A DNA stretch of 64,000 bases, taken from assembly GCA_902793195.1 (NCBI GenBank), contig CADBCS010000013.1, positions 1 to 64,000 of the forward strand, written 5' to 3'. The stretch comes from an uncultured Coriobacteriaceae bacterium. GTDB lineage: Bacteria; Actinomycetota; Coriobacteriia; Coriobacteriales; Atopobiaceae. The notes beneath the pieces are model-generated. The model did not search any database. It had not been told where the DNA came from and worked only from the letters and a program-made list of their open reading frames with translations. Shown here piece after piece: positions 50,537 to 59,576 of the stretch (its first letter is position 1; each line of letters starts with the position of its first letter). The position numbers were made by a program, and so were the translations under genes.

Positions 50537-51583
50537 ATGGAGTTGATTGTGTTCTCATCGCTTGAGGGCAAAGCGACGGTTGACGACTTCCTTCCCTGGA
50601 CTGACCTCACCGTCGAGCGGGCTACGTCTGTCCTGCCAGAGGCCATTCGTGACAACTACGGGGCAACCTATCAGTGGTTCATGGACCACAGCGGGACCGT
50701 GGGGTCCAGGATGTGGGGAGAGAGGATTCCAGGGGTCGACGAAGCCTTCTCGATCTCAGCCATGCGGGGGATTCACGTGCCTGCGGGATCTTGCTATGCG
50801 GTCAGCGTTACCGTCAAGCGGGGTAGCATCTACAGCGGCTCGGACCAGCCCCTCGTGTACCTGCCAGACGGCACATGGCTTTTGGAGTACGCAGCGCACC
50901 GAAACAACACGGGCGGCATCACGACGAGCCGTTGGAATAAAGGGCTGTTGAGGTGCATGGAGGACGGCATTCCCGTTGGCGTATTCTTGGAGCGGAGGCA
51001 GAGCAGGTACGAGCGCTTCTTGGCGTTCGTAGAGGAGTACCACCCTGGCAGAGAGGTATTCACGCTTCACGGGCCAGTTACCGAGACGTCCATGTTCCGA
51101 TTCTCGTCAAACAAACCTGCTGACGGGCCCATAATGGCAACGCTCGAGTACAACGGAGATGATTTTGCCGCATTTGAGGAAGACCGTCGTAGGTACGTCT
51201 CGGCGCGAAGGGTCGAGCGGGAAGGCCAAGCCCAATTCCGAAAGGCGCTCATGGAGGCGTATGACGGACGTTGCGCCTGCACGGGCTGCAACGTAAAAGA
51301 GACGCTCCAAGCGGCTCACATCATCAACTACCGCGGCAACCAGTCAAACGTCGTCATAAACGGAATCCTCCTAAGGGCCGATATGCACCTCCTCTACGAC
51401 AGCTCGCTTATCTCAGTTGATCCTGACACATACAGGATATGCACAAGCATACGGCTGCGCGGTACAGGGTACGTGCGATTCGAATCAGAGGAACTGATCC
51501 TGCCCCGCGACAAGAGCCTATATCCAAGCGAGAAGTGCCTTGCAGTCCATTATGACAAGTTTCTCAGGCTTGAGGCCGCGTGA
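50537..51583 (+). CDS. HNH endonuclease with N-terminal recognition-like domain
   Basis: Probable restriction-type nuclease of 348 residues. The C-terminal HNH_2 domain (about 230-310) has CACTGCNVKETLQAAHIINY (HNH histidine and zinc-like Cys), NVVINGILLRADMHLLYD. The N-terminal half (1-190) has AMRGIHVPAGSCYAVSVTVK and DGTWLLEYAAHRNNTGGITT, with SRWNKGLLRCMEDGIPVGVF, resembling the base-recognition half of McrA-type, modified-DNA-dependent enzymes; that is inference. No methyltransferase adjoins it, consistent with a type IV role. The ribosome site before the ATG is poor. It stands at the edge of a group of broken defence genes. Confidence 0.8.
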   Translation: MELIVFSSLEGKATVDDFLPWTDLTVERATSVLPEAIRDNYGATYQWFMDHSGTVGSRMWGERIPGVDEAFSISAMRGIHVPAGSCYAVSVTVKRGSIYSGSDQPLVYLPDGTWLLEYAAHRNNTGGITTSRWNKGLLRCMEDGIPVGVFLERRQSRYERFLAFVEEYHPGREVFTLHGPVTETSMFRFSSNKPADGPIMATLEYNGDDFAAFEEDRRRYVSARRVEREGQAQFRKALMEAYDGRCACTGCNVKETLQAAHIINYRGNQSNVVINGILLRADMHLLYDSSLISVDPDTYRICTSIRLRGTGYVRFESEELILPRDKSLYPSEKCLAVHYDKFLRLEAA

Positions 51584-51980
51584 GGCTCGAACGAGCGGAT
51601 GCCGTGCCGCGTATCAGTCACGTAACGAGTTTCAACGACGCAGCCACGGCACGCCGCCGCTTACCTTCTGGCTGTGGTCCTAGTCTCCGTCCAAAGTCCA
51701 TGTCGTCACTTATGGTAATCAAATTGGTGGGGGCAGAGGCCGAGAACGTCTGCGGGAAGTTTGGGCAGAGATAAAAATCATCACATTACGCGGCTGACAG
51801 CGTTGAGCACAACACCGGCTTGGAGAGGCCGTTGCTCGGCTTGGAGAAGCCGAGCAACGGCAACGTCATCAGCGCTAAACTCGAATCAGCTCCTCATCAT
51901 CCATGCTCAAGTTCCCGTAATGCTCGTGTCTACCGATGCCCTCATGATTAGCTCTTTACTAGCATGACGCCCTCTTGTCA
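51584..51980. other. Intergenic stretch without a gene
   Basis: Between two convergent genes. The short open frames in it do not look coding. It holds one strong hairpin, listed separately, and nothing else recognisable. Confidence 0.6.
51828..51861. repeat. 15-bp perfect hairpin with a GGAG tetraloop
   Basis: Arms GCCGTTGCTCGGCTT and AAGCCGAGCAACGGC around GGAG. No U-run follows on either strand. It may be a 3' stability structure or a small-RNA fold. Confidence 0.75.
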
Positions 51981-52394
51981 TCACCAAGGGCGGTCGCCGT
52001 CAGCCTCCCAGTTGTGGTCCGCGTCACCGTCGGCATCGAAGTCGTGGCCGTCCGCCCAGACGCGGCGGCTGTGGTCGGAGCGGACGTCGGGGTACCTGTC
52101 GGCCCGCGGTCCGCTGCCGGAGGCCGTCGAAAGCAACGCGATAACGATGACGGCGAGGACGGCTCCGGCCACGAGCACGCCCCCGAGGAGCGCGCCCGCC
52201 GCGAGGGCGAGCAGCCCGACGGCGGCGACGGCGGCGCGTGCGACGCCCCTCTTCCTGCCCGCTCTCGCGCTGGTGGCCTGCGTGGCGCTGTTCGCGCGCC
52301 CGCTCCCGCCACGTGTGAGCAGCCTGTCCGCGTCGCCCGCGTAGCCGAGGTCGTCCAGTATCGCCTCGGCGTCCCAGCGGGTCAGGTCGCTCAT
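51981..52394 (-). CDS. Small membrane protein, unknown function
   Basis: 137 residues. The N-terminal part is a short helical domain (MSDLTRWDAEAILDDLGYAG). A basic stretch then leads to two close hydrophobic segments (about 60-100: AAVAAVGLLALAAGALLGG, VLVAGAVLAVIVIALLS), and the tail is acidic and His/Asp-rich (DGHDFDADGDADHNWEADGD), possibly metal-binding. Its ATG overlaps the stop of the upstream frame as ATGA, so translation is coupled. No family is recognised. Confidence 0.6.
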   Translation of the reverse strand: MSDLTRWDAEAILDDLGYAGDADRLLTRGGSGRANSATQATSARAGRKRGVARAAVAAVGLLALAAGALLGGVLVAGAVLAVIVIALLSTASGSGPRADRYPDVRSDHSRRVWADGHDFDADGDADHNWEADGDRPW

Positions 52395-52779
52395 GCGCAC
52401 GACCTGCTGTGCAGAGCGTCGTCGGCGTCCGCGAGGTGGTAGTCGCAGAGGCGGTAGGCGTCGTCGGACGAGAGGCGCCCGCCCGTGCCCGCCAGCAGGC
52501 TCCGTGCCATCGCGGGCGTCACGACCTCGCAAACGCTCGGGGTACCCATGGCGGGTTGAGCTCGGCAAGCGTGTAGGGCCCCCGTTCCGCCACGCGCACG
52601 GCGACGAGCTCGTCCATGAGGGCGGGCATCTGCAGGTAGTCATCGACGGCGCAGATAGCCCCGTCGGAGAGCGCGAGCCGCTGGTTCTTGGCGCGACGCG
52701 CCAGTTGCTCCACCCACGCCTCGGAGTGCTCCTCCATGGCGTCAAGTATCTGCCGCTCCGTGACCGGTCTCTGGGGCAT
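52391..52779 (-). pseudogene. Frameshifted small gene (or two overlapping frames)
   Basis: The first frame begins MPQRPVTERQILDAMEEHSE and runs to NPPWVPRAFARS and stop. A second frame, entered near 52545, reads GTPSVCEVVTPAMARSLLAG, RLSSDDAYRLCDYHLADADD and ends just into the next gene. The two look like one protein of about 130 residues broken by a single-base indel, but ATG at the start of the second frame would also allow separate translation. Function unknown; a zinc-free, helical, regulator-like fold is plausible. Confidence 0.55.
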
Positions 52780-52905
52780 GATGGGGCCTTTCCTCCTGTT
52801 GTCACGTCAAATCCAAGTGCACATGCATGCTAACACGCGCGTGGGACAATGATGGGCTGCCAGTGCGACGGGGCGGCGCGGATGGGTCTTGGCGCGCGCC
52901 TCCCG

Positions 52906-53151
52906 TCAGCAGTCCCGGTCGGGCGCGCCGACCACGCGCTTGGCCTCCACGAACCACGCGCGGCGGCGGTGGTCGTCGTACTAGAGGTGGGTGCTCGTGC
53001 CTCCCACGCGCGCGGCGTGGCGCATCCCCGCGCCGCCGGCCCTGGGGCTGTGCGCCTGGCGCCTGTCGGTGACCTTTTCGACGTGGAAGCGCCTCCCATC
53101 GACCCAGCGAACCTCCAGCGGGGTGACGAGGTCGTCGGCGGTTGTGAGCGT
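52906..53151 (-). pseudogene. Remnant of a small conserved protein, with an in-frame amber codon
   Basis: Starts directly after the stop of the TPR/OB gene and reads LVTPLEVRWVDGRRFHVEKV, RAGGAGMRHAARVGGTSTHL, TAG (52981-52983), then YDDHRRAWFVEAKRVV. This resembles a small beta-rich family with 'W-DGR-F-V--V-D-R-A-----GG-G-R----V----T-L----' and a final 'WFVE'. A start codon and ribosome site are missing. It may be dead, or be the rest of a fifth gene of the operon. Confidence 0.55.
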
Positions 53152-55014
53152 CTACGCTTGCCCGCCGCGCGGTTTTACGATTCCGACGCCTGTTGGCAAC
53201 GATGCGTCATCGGTCGCGTCCGCGTCGATGCGGTCGACGATCTGGTCTACAGCCCAGCTCCATTCCCTTTTCTTCTTATTCCATGATTTCACCGCAGTGC
53301 CCCTTATTGCATCGCCATCTTTGAGGCCGCATTCCACGACCAGCCTTGGTGGAATGAAGAGGTTGTCAGAAACGAACCCGAATCCGCCACGTGCGATTCT
53401 TACCACGCCTTCGACCTCTTTTTGCCCATCTCCGGGTGACGGGGGAGTGACCTCGATGATTCTTGGCTCACGCGTCCACTCGCCATCCTTCGCTCCCTTC
53501 CTCTTCCTAAACGACGCCACGGTCTGCCCCGTGACTCTAGCAAGCGCGACAAGGCTGTGCTTTTTAACGAGCCGCTCGGGAATCCACACGTCGTCTGATT
53601 TGGTATGGACGAAACCGTACGATTTCACAGCCTCAAAAACTCCCTCGAAGCCTTTTACGAACACGCATTCCATCCTCTTGTTGTCTGACGGGACGGCATT
53701 GCCATACATGCGCAACCCGTTCTTGTCGAGCGAAGCGGAGTAAACCCTGCCAGGCTCGTAGTTCTTCGCAAGATTGGCGTCGTGCAAGCACAGCCTCTCC
53801 GCCCTTTCCAAGGTGTAGATTGGCGACTGGAAGGTGACTATGCCCGCGAGCCCCTTTTCCGGCGCCGTCCATTCGAGGTAGAAGTCCACCTTCGGCACGT
53901 ATGCCTCTAGGGTGGCTTCCGCATTGGCGCCGAGAGAGCGGTATTTGGGCGAGTTGTCTTCACTTGTCGCGGAACTCGAGTACCATGGCTCGTGCTGCGC
54001 TCTTAGCACTACCGGCGATTGCGACCAGCCGTTCTCGTATCTGCATCTTGCAACCGTGTCCGCCTCGAGTTTCGCGGCGGCGTAGTCGCCCATCTGGGCG
54101 AACAGATTTATGGCCGCCTCATGGTACGAAAGAGCGTACTTGGGGTCATTCGATAGCTGCAGGGCGCGGAATATGCAGGCGGCGTATAGCTCGGGCCGCT
54201 CCGGCAGGAACGTCTCGCCGTACGTCGCCCATGCGTACGCTTCTTTCGACTTCCGCAGCACGAAGGGAGCCAAGACGTCGCGCGCCTCGGCGTTCCTCCC
54301 CATTGCGATGAGCAGCTTTCCCAGCTTGTATTCGAGCCACTTCCAGCGGGCGCACTCCTGCCTTGAGGTCAGCGGCCTTATCGCAAGGACTGCGTCTTCC
54401 TGTGCTGCAGTCGGGAATGCCGGGTTGCCATCACGGTTCTTTTTCACCATGCAGTCGAGGTACCCGTTCGCCATCGACTCGGCGAGGCCGGGTATCTTCC
54501 TGCCCTGATACTCCTCGTCGATATAGTCTTCGTGCGAGAACGAGCTGAAGCCATACCATCTGATGGCGTCGACCAGGTAGAGCGGCGCCTCGTCGAAGCC
54601 CTTCAGGAACGCCTTCATAAGGATGCCGTTGCGAAACCTGGCGTCAATGGCGCTCAGGTCGACAGTGGCCTCGAACACCTTCCGGAGGTCTTCGACCCTC
54701 TTCCTTTTGACGAGGTCCCATGACACCGAGCCAACTGACCTGACGAGGTTCTCGTAGAACATGTCGTTCTCGCGGGGGTCGAAACCGTATCGGGCGATGA
54801 CCCTGAGGCTTTGCGCATATGCCTCGCCGTTCCCGAAATACTGGCTGCCATTGGCCTTGTATCTCTTAAGGCAGTCGTAGAGTACCCATGTCAGCTCGCC
54901 GGCAATGTACTTGTTCCCAGGCTCGGACCGATACGCCTCGACAGCGAGGCGATAGGCACCTTGGAGGTTTCCGCTCTTCCTCATCTCGCGAATCTGTTGT
55001 GATACGTATGCCAA
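53152..55014 (-). CDS. TPR-like protein with C-terminal cold-shock/OB-fold domains, last gene of the four-gene operon
   Basis: 620-residue cytoplasmic protein. The N-terminal 350 residues are helical repeats resembling tetratricopeptide repeats (LQGAYRLAVEAYRSEPGNKY, LGKLLIAMGRNAEARDVLAP, AAINLFAQMGDYAAAKLEAD). The C-terminal part has OB-fold/CSD-like units: GIVTFQSPIYTLERAERLCL (weak), FEAVKSYGFVHTKSDDVWIP with a basic tail (VASFRKRKGAKDG), and GVVRIARGGFGFVSDNLFIP, like the RNA-binding CSD of RNase R and cold-shock proteins. RNA or single-strand DNA binding is inferred. The ATG follows the helicase stop by 19 bases. TPR-plus-OB proteins occur in nucleic-acid conflict systems, but this one is not identified as a named family. 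Confidence 0.75.
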   Translation of the reverse strand: MAYVSQQIREMRKSGNLQGAYRLAVEAYRSEPGNKYIAGELTWVLYDCLKRYKANGSQYFGNGEAYAQSLRVIARYGFDPRENDMFYENLVRSVGSVSWDLVKRKRVEDLRKVFEATVDLSAIDARFRNGILMKAFLKGFDEAPLYLVDAIRWYGFSSFSHEDYIDEEYQGRKIPGLAESMANGYLDCMVKKNRDGNPAFPTAAQEDAVLAIRPLTSRQECARWKWLEYKLGKLLIAMGRNAEARDVLAPFVLRKSKEAYAWATYGETFLPERPELYAACIFRALQLSNDPKYALSYHEAAINLFAQMGDYAAAKLEADTVARCRYENGWSQSPVVLRAQHEPWYSSSATSEDNSPKYRSLGANAEATLEAYVPKVDFYLEWTAPEKGLAGIVTFQSPIYTLERAERLCLHDANLAKNYEPGRVYSASLDKNGLRMYGNAVPSDNKRMECVFVKGFEGVFEAVKSYGFVHTKSDDVWIPERLVKKHSLVALARVTGQTVASFRKRKGAKDGEWTREPRIIEVTPPSPGDGQKEVEGVVRIARGGFGFVSDNLFIPPRLVVECGLKDGDAIRGTAVKSWNKKKREWSWAVDQIVDRIDADATDDASLPTGVGIVKPRGGQA

Positions 55015-55033
55015 GATATCTCTCCAAAATGCG

Positions 55034-57952
55034 CTAATCGTTGCCTAGGCGGTAGTAGGCTTTGACCATGCTGACCGCCTCCCAATACTCTGGCTCCTGG
55101 CCGCACAGCAGCTTGAAGCCGCTAATCGCGCCGCTCTTCTTGTGGTCCACGCGCACCGTGAACGACTCGCCGCCCGCCTCGAGGCGCAGCACGTCGCGGT
55201 ATTCCGACGAGGATTCAACCCGAACGGCATAGCCGGGCAGGACCTTATCCTGGATGAACGAATAGAGCCAGTCGATGCCGCTGGACTCGCTTGCCAAGTC
55301 CCGTGACGCGGCCTGCTCCACCGACTTCCTGAAGTCCGAGAAGAGGTCCTTGTCGCCCGTCGCGAGCCTCGGAGGCTTGACCTTTGCGTCGCCGCCATAG
55401 TCGAAGATCACCTTCGCGACCGACCCGCCGCGCTCGATCTCGAAGATCTCCTGGTAGTTTGCGGACTTGCTCGAGGCCACGCTCGCGCCTGGAGGCAGCG
55501 AAGCCTGCACGAGCTCGTTTATGTCGGAAGACACGTTCTCCCGTGTCGAGGCGAGGGTCGAGGCGAGGATGGAGGGCCTCTTTCGCATCGCTGTTGCGCC
55601 TTCCTCAGCCTTGCCGAAGTCGGTCTTCTCGAACGGGGATATTGGGACCCAGCGCACAAGGTTGACGCGCTCCTGGGCCCTGCTTATGCCCGTGTACAAG
55701 AATCTCAGGTAGCCCTCGTTGGTCCTGCCTCCGTCTGTCCTCGGGGAGAACGTGACCTCGTTGAACGTGTAGGACATCGACTTGTGGACGGTCATGCACC
55801 AGCCGTACCTTATCCTGGCGGCGTTCACCCATCTCGAGTACTCCGTGTCGCCCGAAAGCAGCGATCTTTGCATCTCGGCGCGATATCGCCTCTCATATAC
55901 CGTGAGGAAGCGCGCGTCGTCTTTGTCCATGGGCCTGCCGTTCTTGTTCAGCCGGTAGTCGCCTTTGTCCATCATCTCCGCGTACTGTGGGCTGCTCTCG
56001 AAGGGGTACTCTGACGCCGCGGCGTCCATCAACGCCTTGAGGTGTATCTGCAGCGCCGCTTCTTGCCGGAAGTCGAGCTTGGGGTCGTCTGACTCTAGAA
56101 GCTCCTCGATGTAGTAGATCTCGTACTCTTCGCCCAGCCGCGAGGACTCGAGCCTTACGGTCGCGGGGACGAGCGTCAGGACGACCGGTGTATCCGAATG
56201 GGGTATGCGCTCCGACAGCACGATCCGCGAGTTTGACGACCCGCCTAGGCTCGTTATGGTCGCGAACTCGCCGGTGTTTATCCTGCGCGGCTCCTGGTCC
56301 CCGAATTGGGGGACGAATCCCTGGTCGGCCTTCGTGGAGTCGCTCGGTGGAGCCGTGACCTGGTTGTCGAAGATGACGACATCACCAACTGCGCATCGGA
56401 TTCCGCTGCCCGTGATCCTCCGCTTTATGTATCCGTTCAGTCCCTGAGACTGAGCATTGGTGTACGAAAGCACCTTGTGCCTGCGCCAGTTTTCCGACGC
56501 GTCCCTCAGGAGCTGCGCCTCATCCTGTGGCTCGCAGATGCGGACCTGCTCGTTATGCTCAAGGACCAGGTTCGTCATCCTGCCGGTTCGTATCGCATTT
56601 GCGATATCGAGGCATGCCGCCTGGATGCCATTGGGGTTCGCGGTGTCCGGGAGCTCGATCTCCTCGGTCGCTATGCTGCCGCGATACCAGTCTGGATTCA
56701 GGCAGGAATCGGACCACGAACCGAAACTGAGCTCGTACTTGTCGCCCACGAAGACGACCTTGTTGCCGCTGTCCTTGTCTATCCCGAGGTGGCTCAAGAG
56801 GTCGCTGAGCAGCCTGCCCGATCCGAACTTGAGCATCTCGTCTTCCCTGAGCGCGTCGGTCACCATCTGCGCCTCGCACACGATGAAGACGCTCTTGCCT
56901 TCCTCCTCGGGAGCCTCTGCTAGGTCCTCGAACGGGCTCTCGTTCACGAGGTCGGCCAGCGGTATAAGCTGGGCTCCGTTTTCCTTGACCTTTGTCGCGG
57001 AGAAGTCGAAGAGGGCGGAATAGAGGCTCTCGACCTCGTCGACGGAGGAAAGAAGGTTGGCGATGACCCTGTTCGACAGGCCAAATATGCGGGCAGATGA
57101 GAAGCCGGTCTCCAACGCCACGCTTCTGATGAGCGGCACCAGCGAGGTCTTTCCCGAGCCTGTCGTTCCGCTGACGATCATTACGGGGGAATCGCCATCG
57201 AAGAACTCCCTCAGGCGGTCTTCGTAGGGCGTTGCGGGAGCGGCCTCGACTGGCTCGGCCGCCTCTTGCGTCACCATGCCTTCGGTAGTGCGCTCGTACC
57301 TCGAAATGCCGAGCGACTTGGGAGTGACGCTGAGGTCGTAGTCCGTTGCCTGGAAGACCTTCTTGTTGAAGTAGCCAATGAACTTAGGCTCCAGCAGGCC
57401 GGCGTCGTCGCGGCCGGCGCTGACGATGTCGAACAGCTTTTCCAGGAACGTGTCCGCATCGGCGATGTGGAAGTAAGGACGGTATCTTCCCGGAATGGAA
57501 CCCCGCACCTCGACGGGTTGCTGGAAGCAAACCAGCGTCGAGATGTGGTGGGGGTCGAACGTGCTGAGGTTCCTGCAAGTCAGCTCAAGGATCTTCATCA
57601 GCCTGTCGCGCTGCAGGCCGGTCTGGTAGAAGGGGTTCGGGCTGCTTCCGCCCTTCACCTGCAGGCCGCTGTCCATCATCCACGAGCCCCTGCGGAACTC
57701 GCCCTCATCGGGGAGCAGAAGCCGTCCACTGTAGTCCTTGAAATCAATGATGGTCAGCGTCTTCGACGTTATGAGCAGCGCGTCGATTTGCAGCCTGTCG
57801 TTCACCAAGCAGGTCGGCATGCCTAGCAGGCAAGCGCGGATTCCCTTCTTGTCGAAATAGGCTTTTACAGACTTGGCGAAATACCTAAAGAACTCGTTCT
57901 CGTGGGCCTTGTCTGCCTGTCCGTATTTCACCACAGCACCGTCATCGAACAT
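55034..57952 (-). CDS. NERD-domain SF1 helicase, third gene of the operon
   Basis: 972 residues. The N-terminal NERD nuclease-like domain (about 15-190) has NDRLQIDALLITSKTLTIID and FKDYSGRL, fitting the D-x(n)-D/E-x-K pattern. A RecD/UvrD-like helicase (about 245-800) has Walker A MIVSGTTGSGKTSLVPLIRS, a DE-poor motif II in VFIVCEAQMV, VVFVGDKYELSFGSW (motif III region), and motifs V/VI in CMTVHKSMSYTFNEVTFSPR and FLYTGISRAQERVNLV. A C-terminal region (about 820-972) is unassigned and contains a DUF-like end (VRVDHKKSGAISGFKLLCG). The Walker B Asp-Glu is CE here, so hydrolysis may be atypical. It probably unwinds and perhaps cuts nucleic acid. It starts 45 bases after the upstream gene. Confidence 0.82.
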   Translation of the reverse strand: MFDDGAVVKYGQADKAHENEFFRYFAKSVKAYFDKKGIRACLLGMPTCLVNDRLQIDALLITSKTLTIIDFKDYSGRLLLPDEGEFRRGSWMMDSGLQVKGGSSPNPFYQTGLQRDRLMKILELTCRNLSTFDPHHISTLVCFQQPVEVRGSIPGRYRPYFHIADADTFLEKLFDIVSAGRDDAGLLEPKFIGYFNKKVFQATDYDLSVTPKSLGISRYERTTEGMVTQEAAEPVEAAPATPYEDRLREFFDGDSPVMIVSGTTGSGKTSLVPLIRSVALETGFSSARIFGLSNRVIANLLSSVDEVESLYSALFDFSATKVKENGAQLIPLADLVNESPFEDLAEAPEEEGKSVFIVCEAQMVTDALREDEMLKFGSGRLLSDLLSHLGIDKDSGNKVVFVGDKYELSFGSWSDSCLNPDWYRGSIATEEIELPDTANPNGIQAACLDIANAIRTGRMTNLVLEHNEQVRICEPQDEAQLLRDASENWRRHKVLSYTNAQSQGLNGYIKRRITGSGIRCAVGDVVIFDNQVTAPPSDSTKADQGFVPQFGDQEPRRINTGEFATITSLGGSSNSRIVLSERIPHSDTPVVLTLVPATVRLESSRLGEEYEIYYIEELLESDDPKLDFRQEAALQIHLKALMDAAASEYPFESSPQYAEMMDKGDYRLNKNGRPMDKDDARFLTVYERRYRAEMQRSLLSGDTEYSRWVNAARIRYGWCMTVHKSMSYTFNEVTFSPRTDGGRTNEGYLRFLYTGISRAQERVNLVRWVPISPFEKTDFGKAEEGATAMRKRPSILASTLASTRENVSSDINELVQASLPPGASVASSKSANYQEIFEIERGGSVAKVIFDYGGDAKVKPPRLATGDKDLFSDFRKSVEQAASRDLASESSGIDWLYSFIQDKVLPGYAVRVESSSEYRDVLRLEAGGESFTVRVDHKKSGAISGFKLLCGQEPEYWEAVSMVKAYYRLGND

Positions 57953-57997
57953 AAGAACTCCTATGGTCGCATTCCGTCCATACTCCTCCGCACATAC

Positions 57998-59527
57998 TCA
58001 CTCCGATTCTGCCACTGCCGAAAGGGGGGCGAACCTGCTAGCCCCTTTCAGGTTGGCGAGCTCCTGCTGCAGAGCCCATATCCTCTCGTCGATCGAGCGC
58101 TCGTGGCGCACTGTCTGTTCCATGACCTCGTCGCTGAGAATGGGGACCGGGAGGCTCGCGAGGGTTGCCTTCGACAGCATCTTGCCCCCGTTGTGCAGCC
58201 AGGCCCTCGCATATAACCCGCTCAGCCAGCATGCGAGGTAGTCCCTGCTGATATCCGAATGGAGGCGGATCACGAACACGCTGTTGCCGATCAGGGTCGG
58301 TCGTACGGCGCGGTACGTGGCGTGCTCCTTGCTGTTCCTCGACACGAGCAGCACCTCGCCGTCGTGGCTGTCGACGATGTAGCGCCCCTGGCCCTTCGGC
58401 ATCGAGCCGAGCACGGTCGGCCAGACATTGCCGTCCCTGAAGCTCATGCCGTTGACGTAGTACAGGTCGTCGTCTTTTGCGGAGGCCCGGGGGTCCGAGG
58501 CGATGCGGTCGGCCTGCGCGAAGGCCTCCGCGGGGAAGGGCGTGTTCAGGCCGAGCGTCGACCACGCCTCCCTCGCAGCTTCCAGGGAGGCCTCTTCGGC
58601 CCTGCTCCGCAGCTCCTCCCTGACGTCGAGGTTCTTCTCGCTCAGCGTCGTGCCCCGGCTGATTCTCGAGGCAAGCTCGCCGAGCGTCGTCTCCTTAAGC
58701 ACCCTCACGCCGGACCGGACCACGCTGGGGGTTATGCAGCCGCAGTTGACGGCGGCGGCCAACGTCGTTGCCTCGAACTCCCAGGGGTCGTCTGGGTCGC
58801 TGAGGTCTTCCAGGAGGAATGCCCCGGTCGACTTTCCGCGTGCCAGCACGACGTACCCGCCCGGCAGCTCCGTGGCGCTGACGAAGCCTTTGGTGTCGTA
58901 CAGGTCCTCGACTCCGTGTGACTGCGGGAACGGGGCCACGAACGGTATGTCCAGAATCGACGCGTCCTCGCTGAGGTACAGCTCCGTGGCTCCCCGGCAG
59001 TCGGCCGGCGCGTATATGACGGCGCCCGTCGCCCCCTCGGTGTTGAGCATGTCGATCCAGTGCTTGTTGTACAGCGGCCACTCGGTCGCGGGCTGGTCGT
59101 CGGTGACGTGCTGCGTCGTGACGAGCAGCTTGAAGGGGAGGGCGGGCGTGGAGTAGGTGAGGCCCTTGAAGGCGCCGTATCGGCCCGCTAGCGCATCGAC
59201 CGTCTCGCCGAAGGTCTCCCTGAACGCGGCCCAGAAGGCGTCGAGCATCCCCTCGGACGGCTCGTCGCCTCCGAACCGGGGCGGGACGAGCCAGACCTGC
59301 CCCGCCCCGCCCTCGAGCGCGTGCTCCGCATACGCCAGGCACGTCGTCTCGCAGACCAGGGCGTCGCCCTCCCCGAGGCCGACGCGACGGTCTATGGCGT
59401 CGAGCGACGCGCCCGTCAGCTCGACCTGCCAGGAAGCTTTCCCCAGCCATTCGGATCGACGCCTTGCCGCGAACTCCGCGTAGCTCTGACCCTCCGCGCT
59501 GTTTCGTCCCATGTCCTGCCCTTCCAT
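57998..59527 (-). CDS. Restriction-S/TRD-like protein without a methylase core, second gene of the operon
   Basis: 509 residues. The N-terminal 300 residues are unassigned: LGEGDALVCETTCLAYAEHA, GGAGQVWLVPPRFGGDEPSE. The C-terminal 140 residues resemble target-recognition halves of type I S-subunits and IIG enzymes: GRYIVDSHDGEVLLVSRNSK, GNSVFVIRLHSDISRDYLAC, LSKATLASLPVPILSDEVME, then a coiled-coil-like helix ERSIDERIWALQQELANLKG. No N6-adenine methylase motif (NPPF/NPPY with a SAM loop) is seen, and no HsdM/HsdR gene is present. It may give DNA-sequence recognition to the helicase. The start MEGQDMG is preferred (GAGGA upstream); MGRNS is possible. Confidence 0.65.
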   Translation of the reverse strand: MEGQDMGRNSAEGQSYAEFAARRRSEWLGKASWQVELTGASLDAIDRRVGLGEGDALVCETTCLAYAEHALEGGAGQVWLVPPRFGGDEPSEGMLDAFWAAFRETFGETVDALAGRYGAFKGLTYSTPALPFKLLVTTQHVTDDQPATEWPLYNKHWIDMLNTEGATGAVIYAPADCRGATELYLSEDASILDIPFVAPFPQSHGVEDLYDTKGFVSATELPGGYVVLARGKSTGAFLLEDLSDPDDPWEFEATTLAAAVNCGCITPSVVRSGVRVLKETTLGELASRISRGTTLSEKNLDVREELRSRAEEASLEAAREAWSTLGLNTPFPAEAFAQADRIASDPRASAKDDDLYYVNGMSFRDGNVWPTVLGSMPKGQGRYIVDSHDGEVLLVSRNSKEHATYRAVRPTLIGNSVFVIRLHSDISRDYLACWLSGLYARAWLHNGGKMLSKATLASLPVPILSDEVMEQTVRHERSIDERIWALQQELANLKGASRFAPLSAVAESE

Positions 59528-59576
59528 AGTGTCCTCGATTCCCGCTTCGGTCTCATTCCGCCTGCCGGCCTGGGGC

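Noticed and set aside
57998-59527. Complete type I restriction-modification locus
   Set aside because: Only an S-like module is seen; no HsdM (SAM loop, NPPF) or HsdR gene is in the window.
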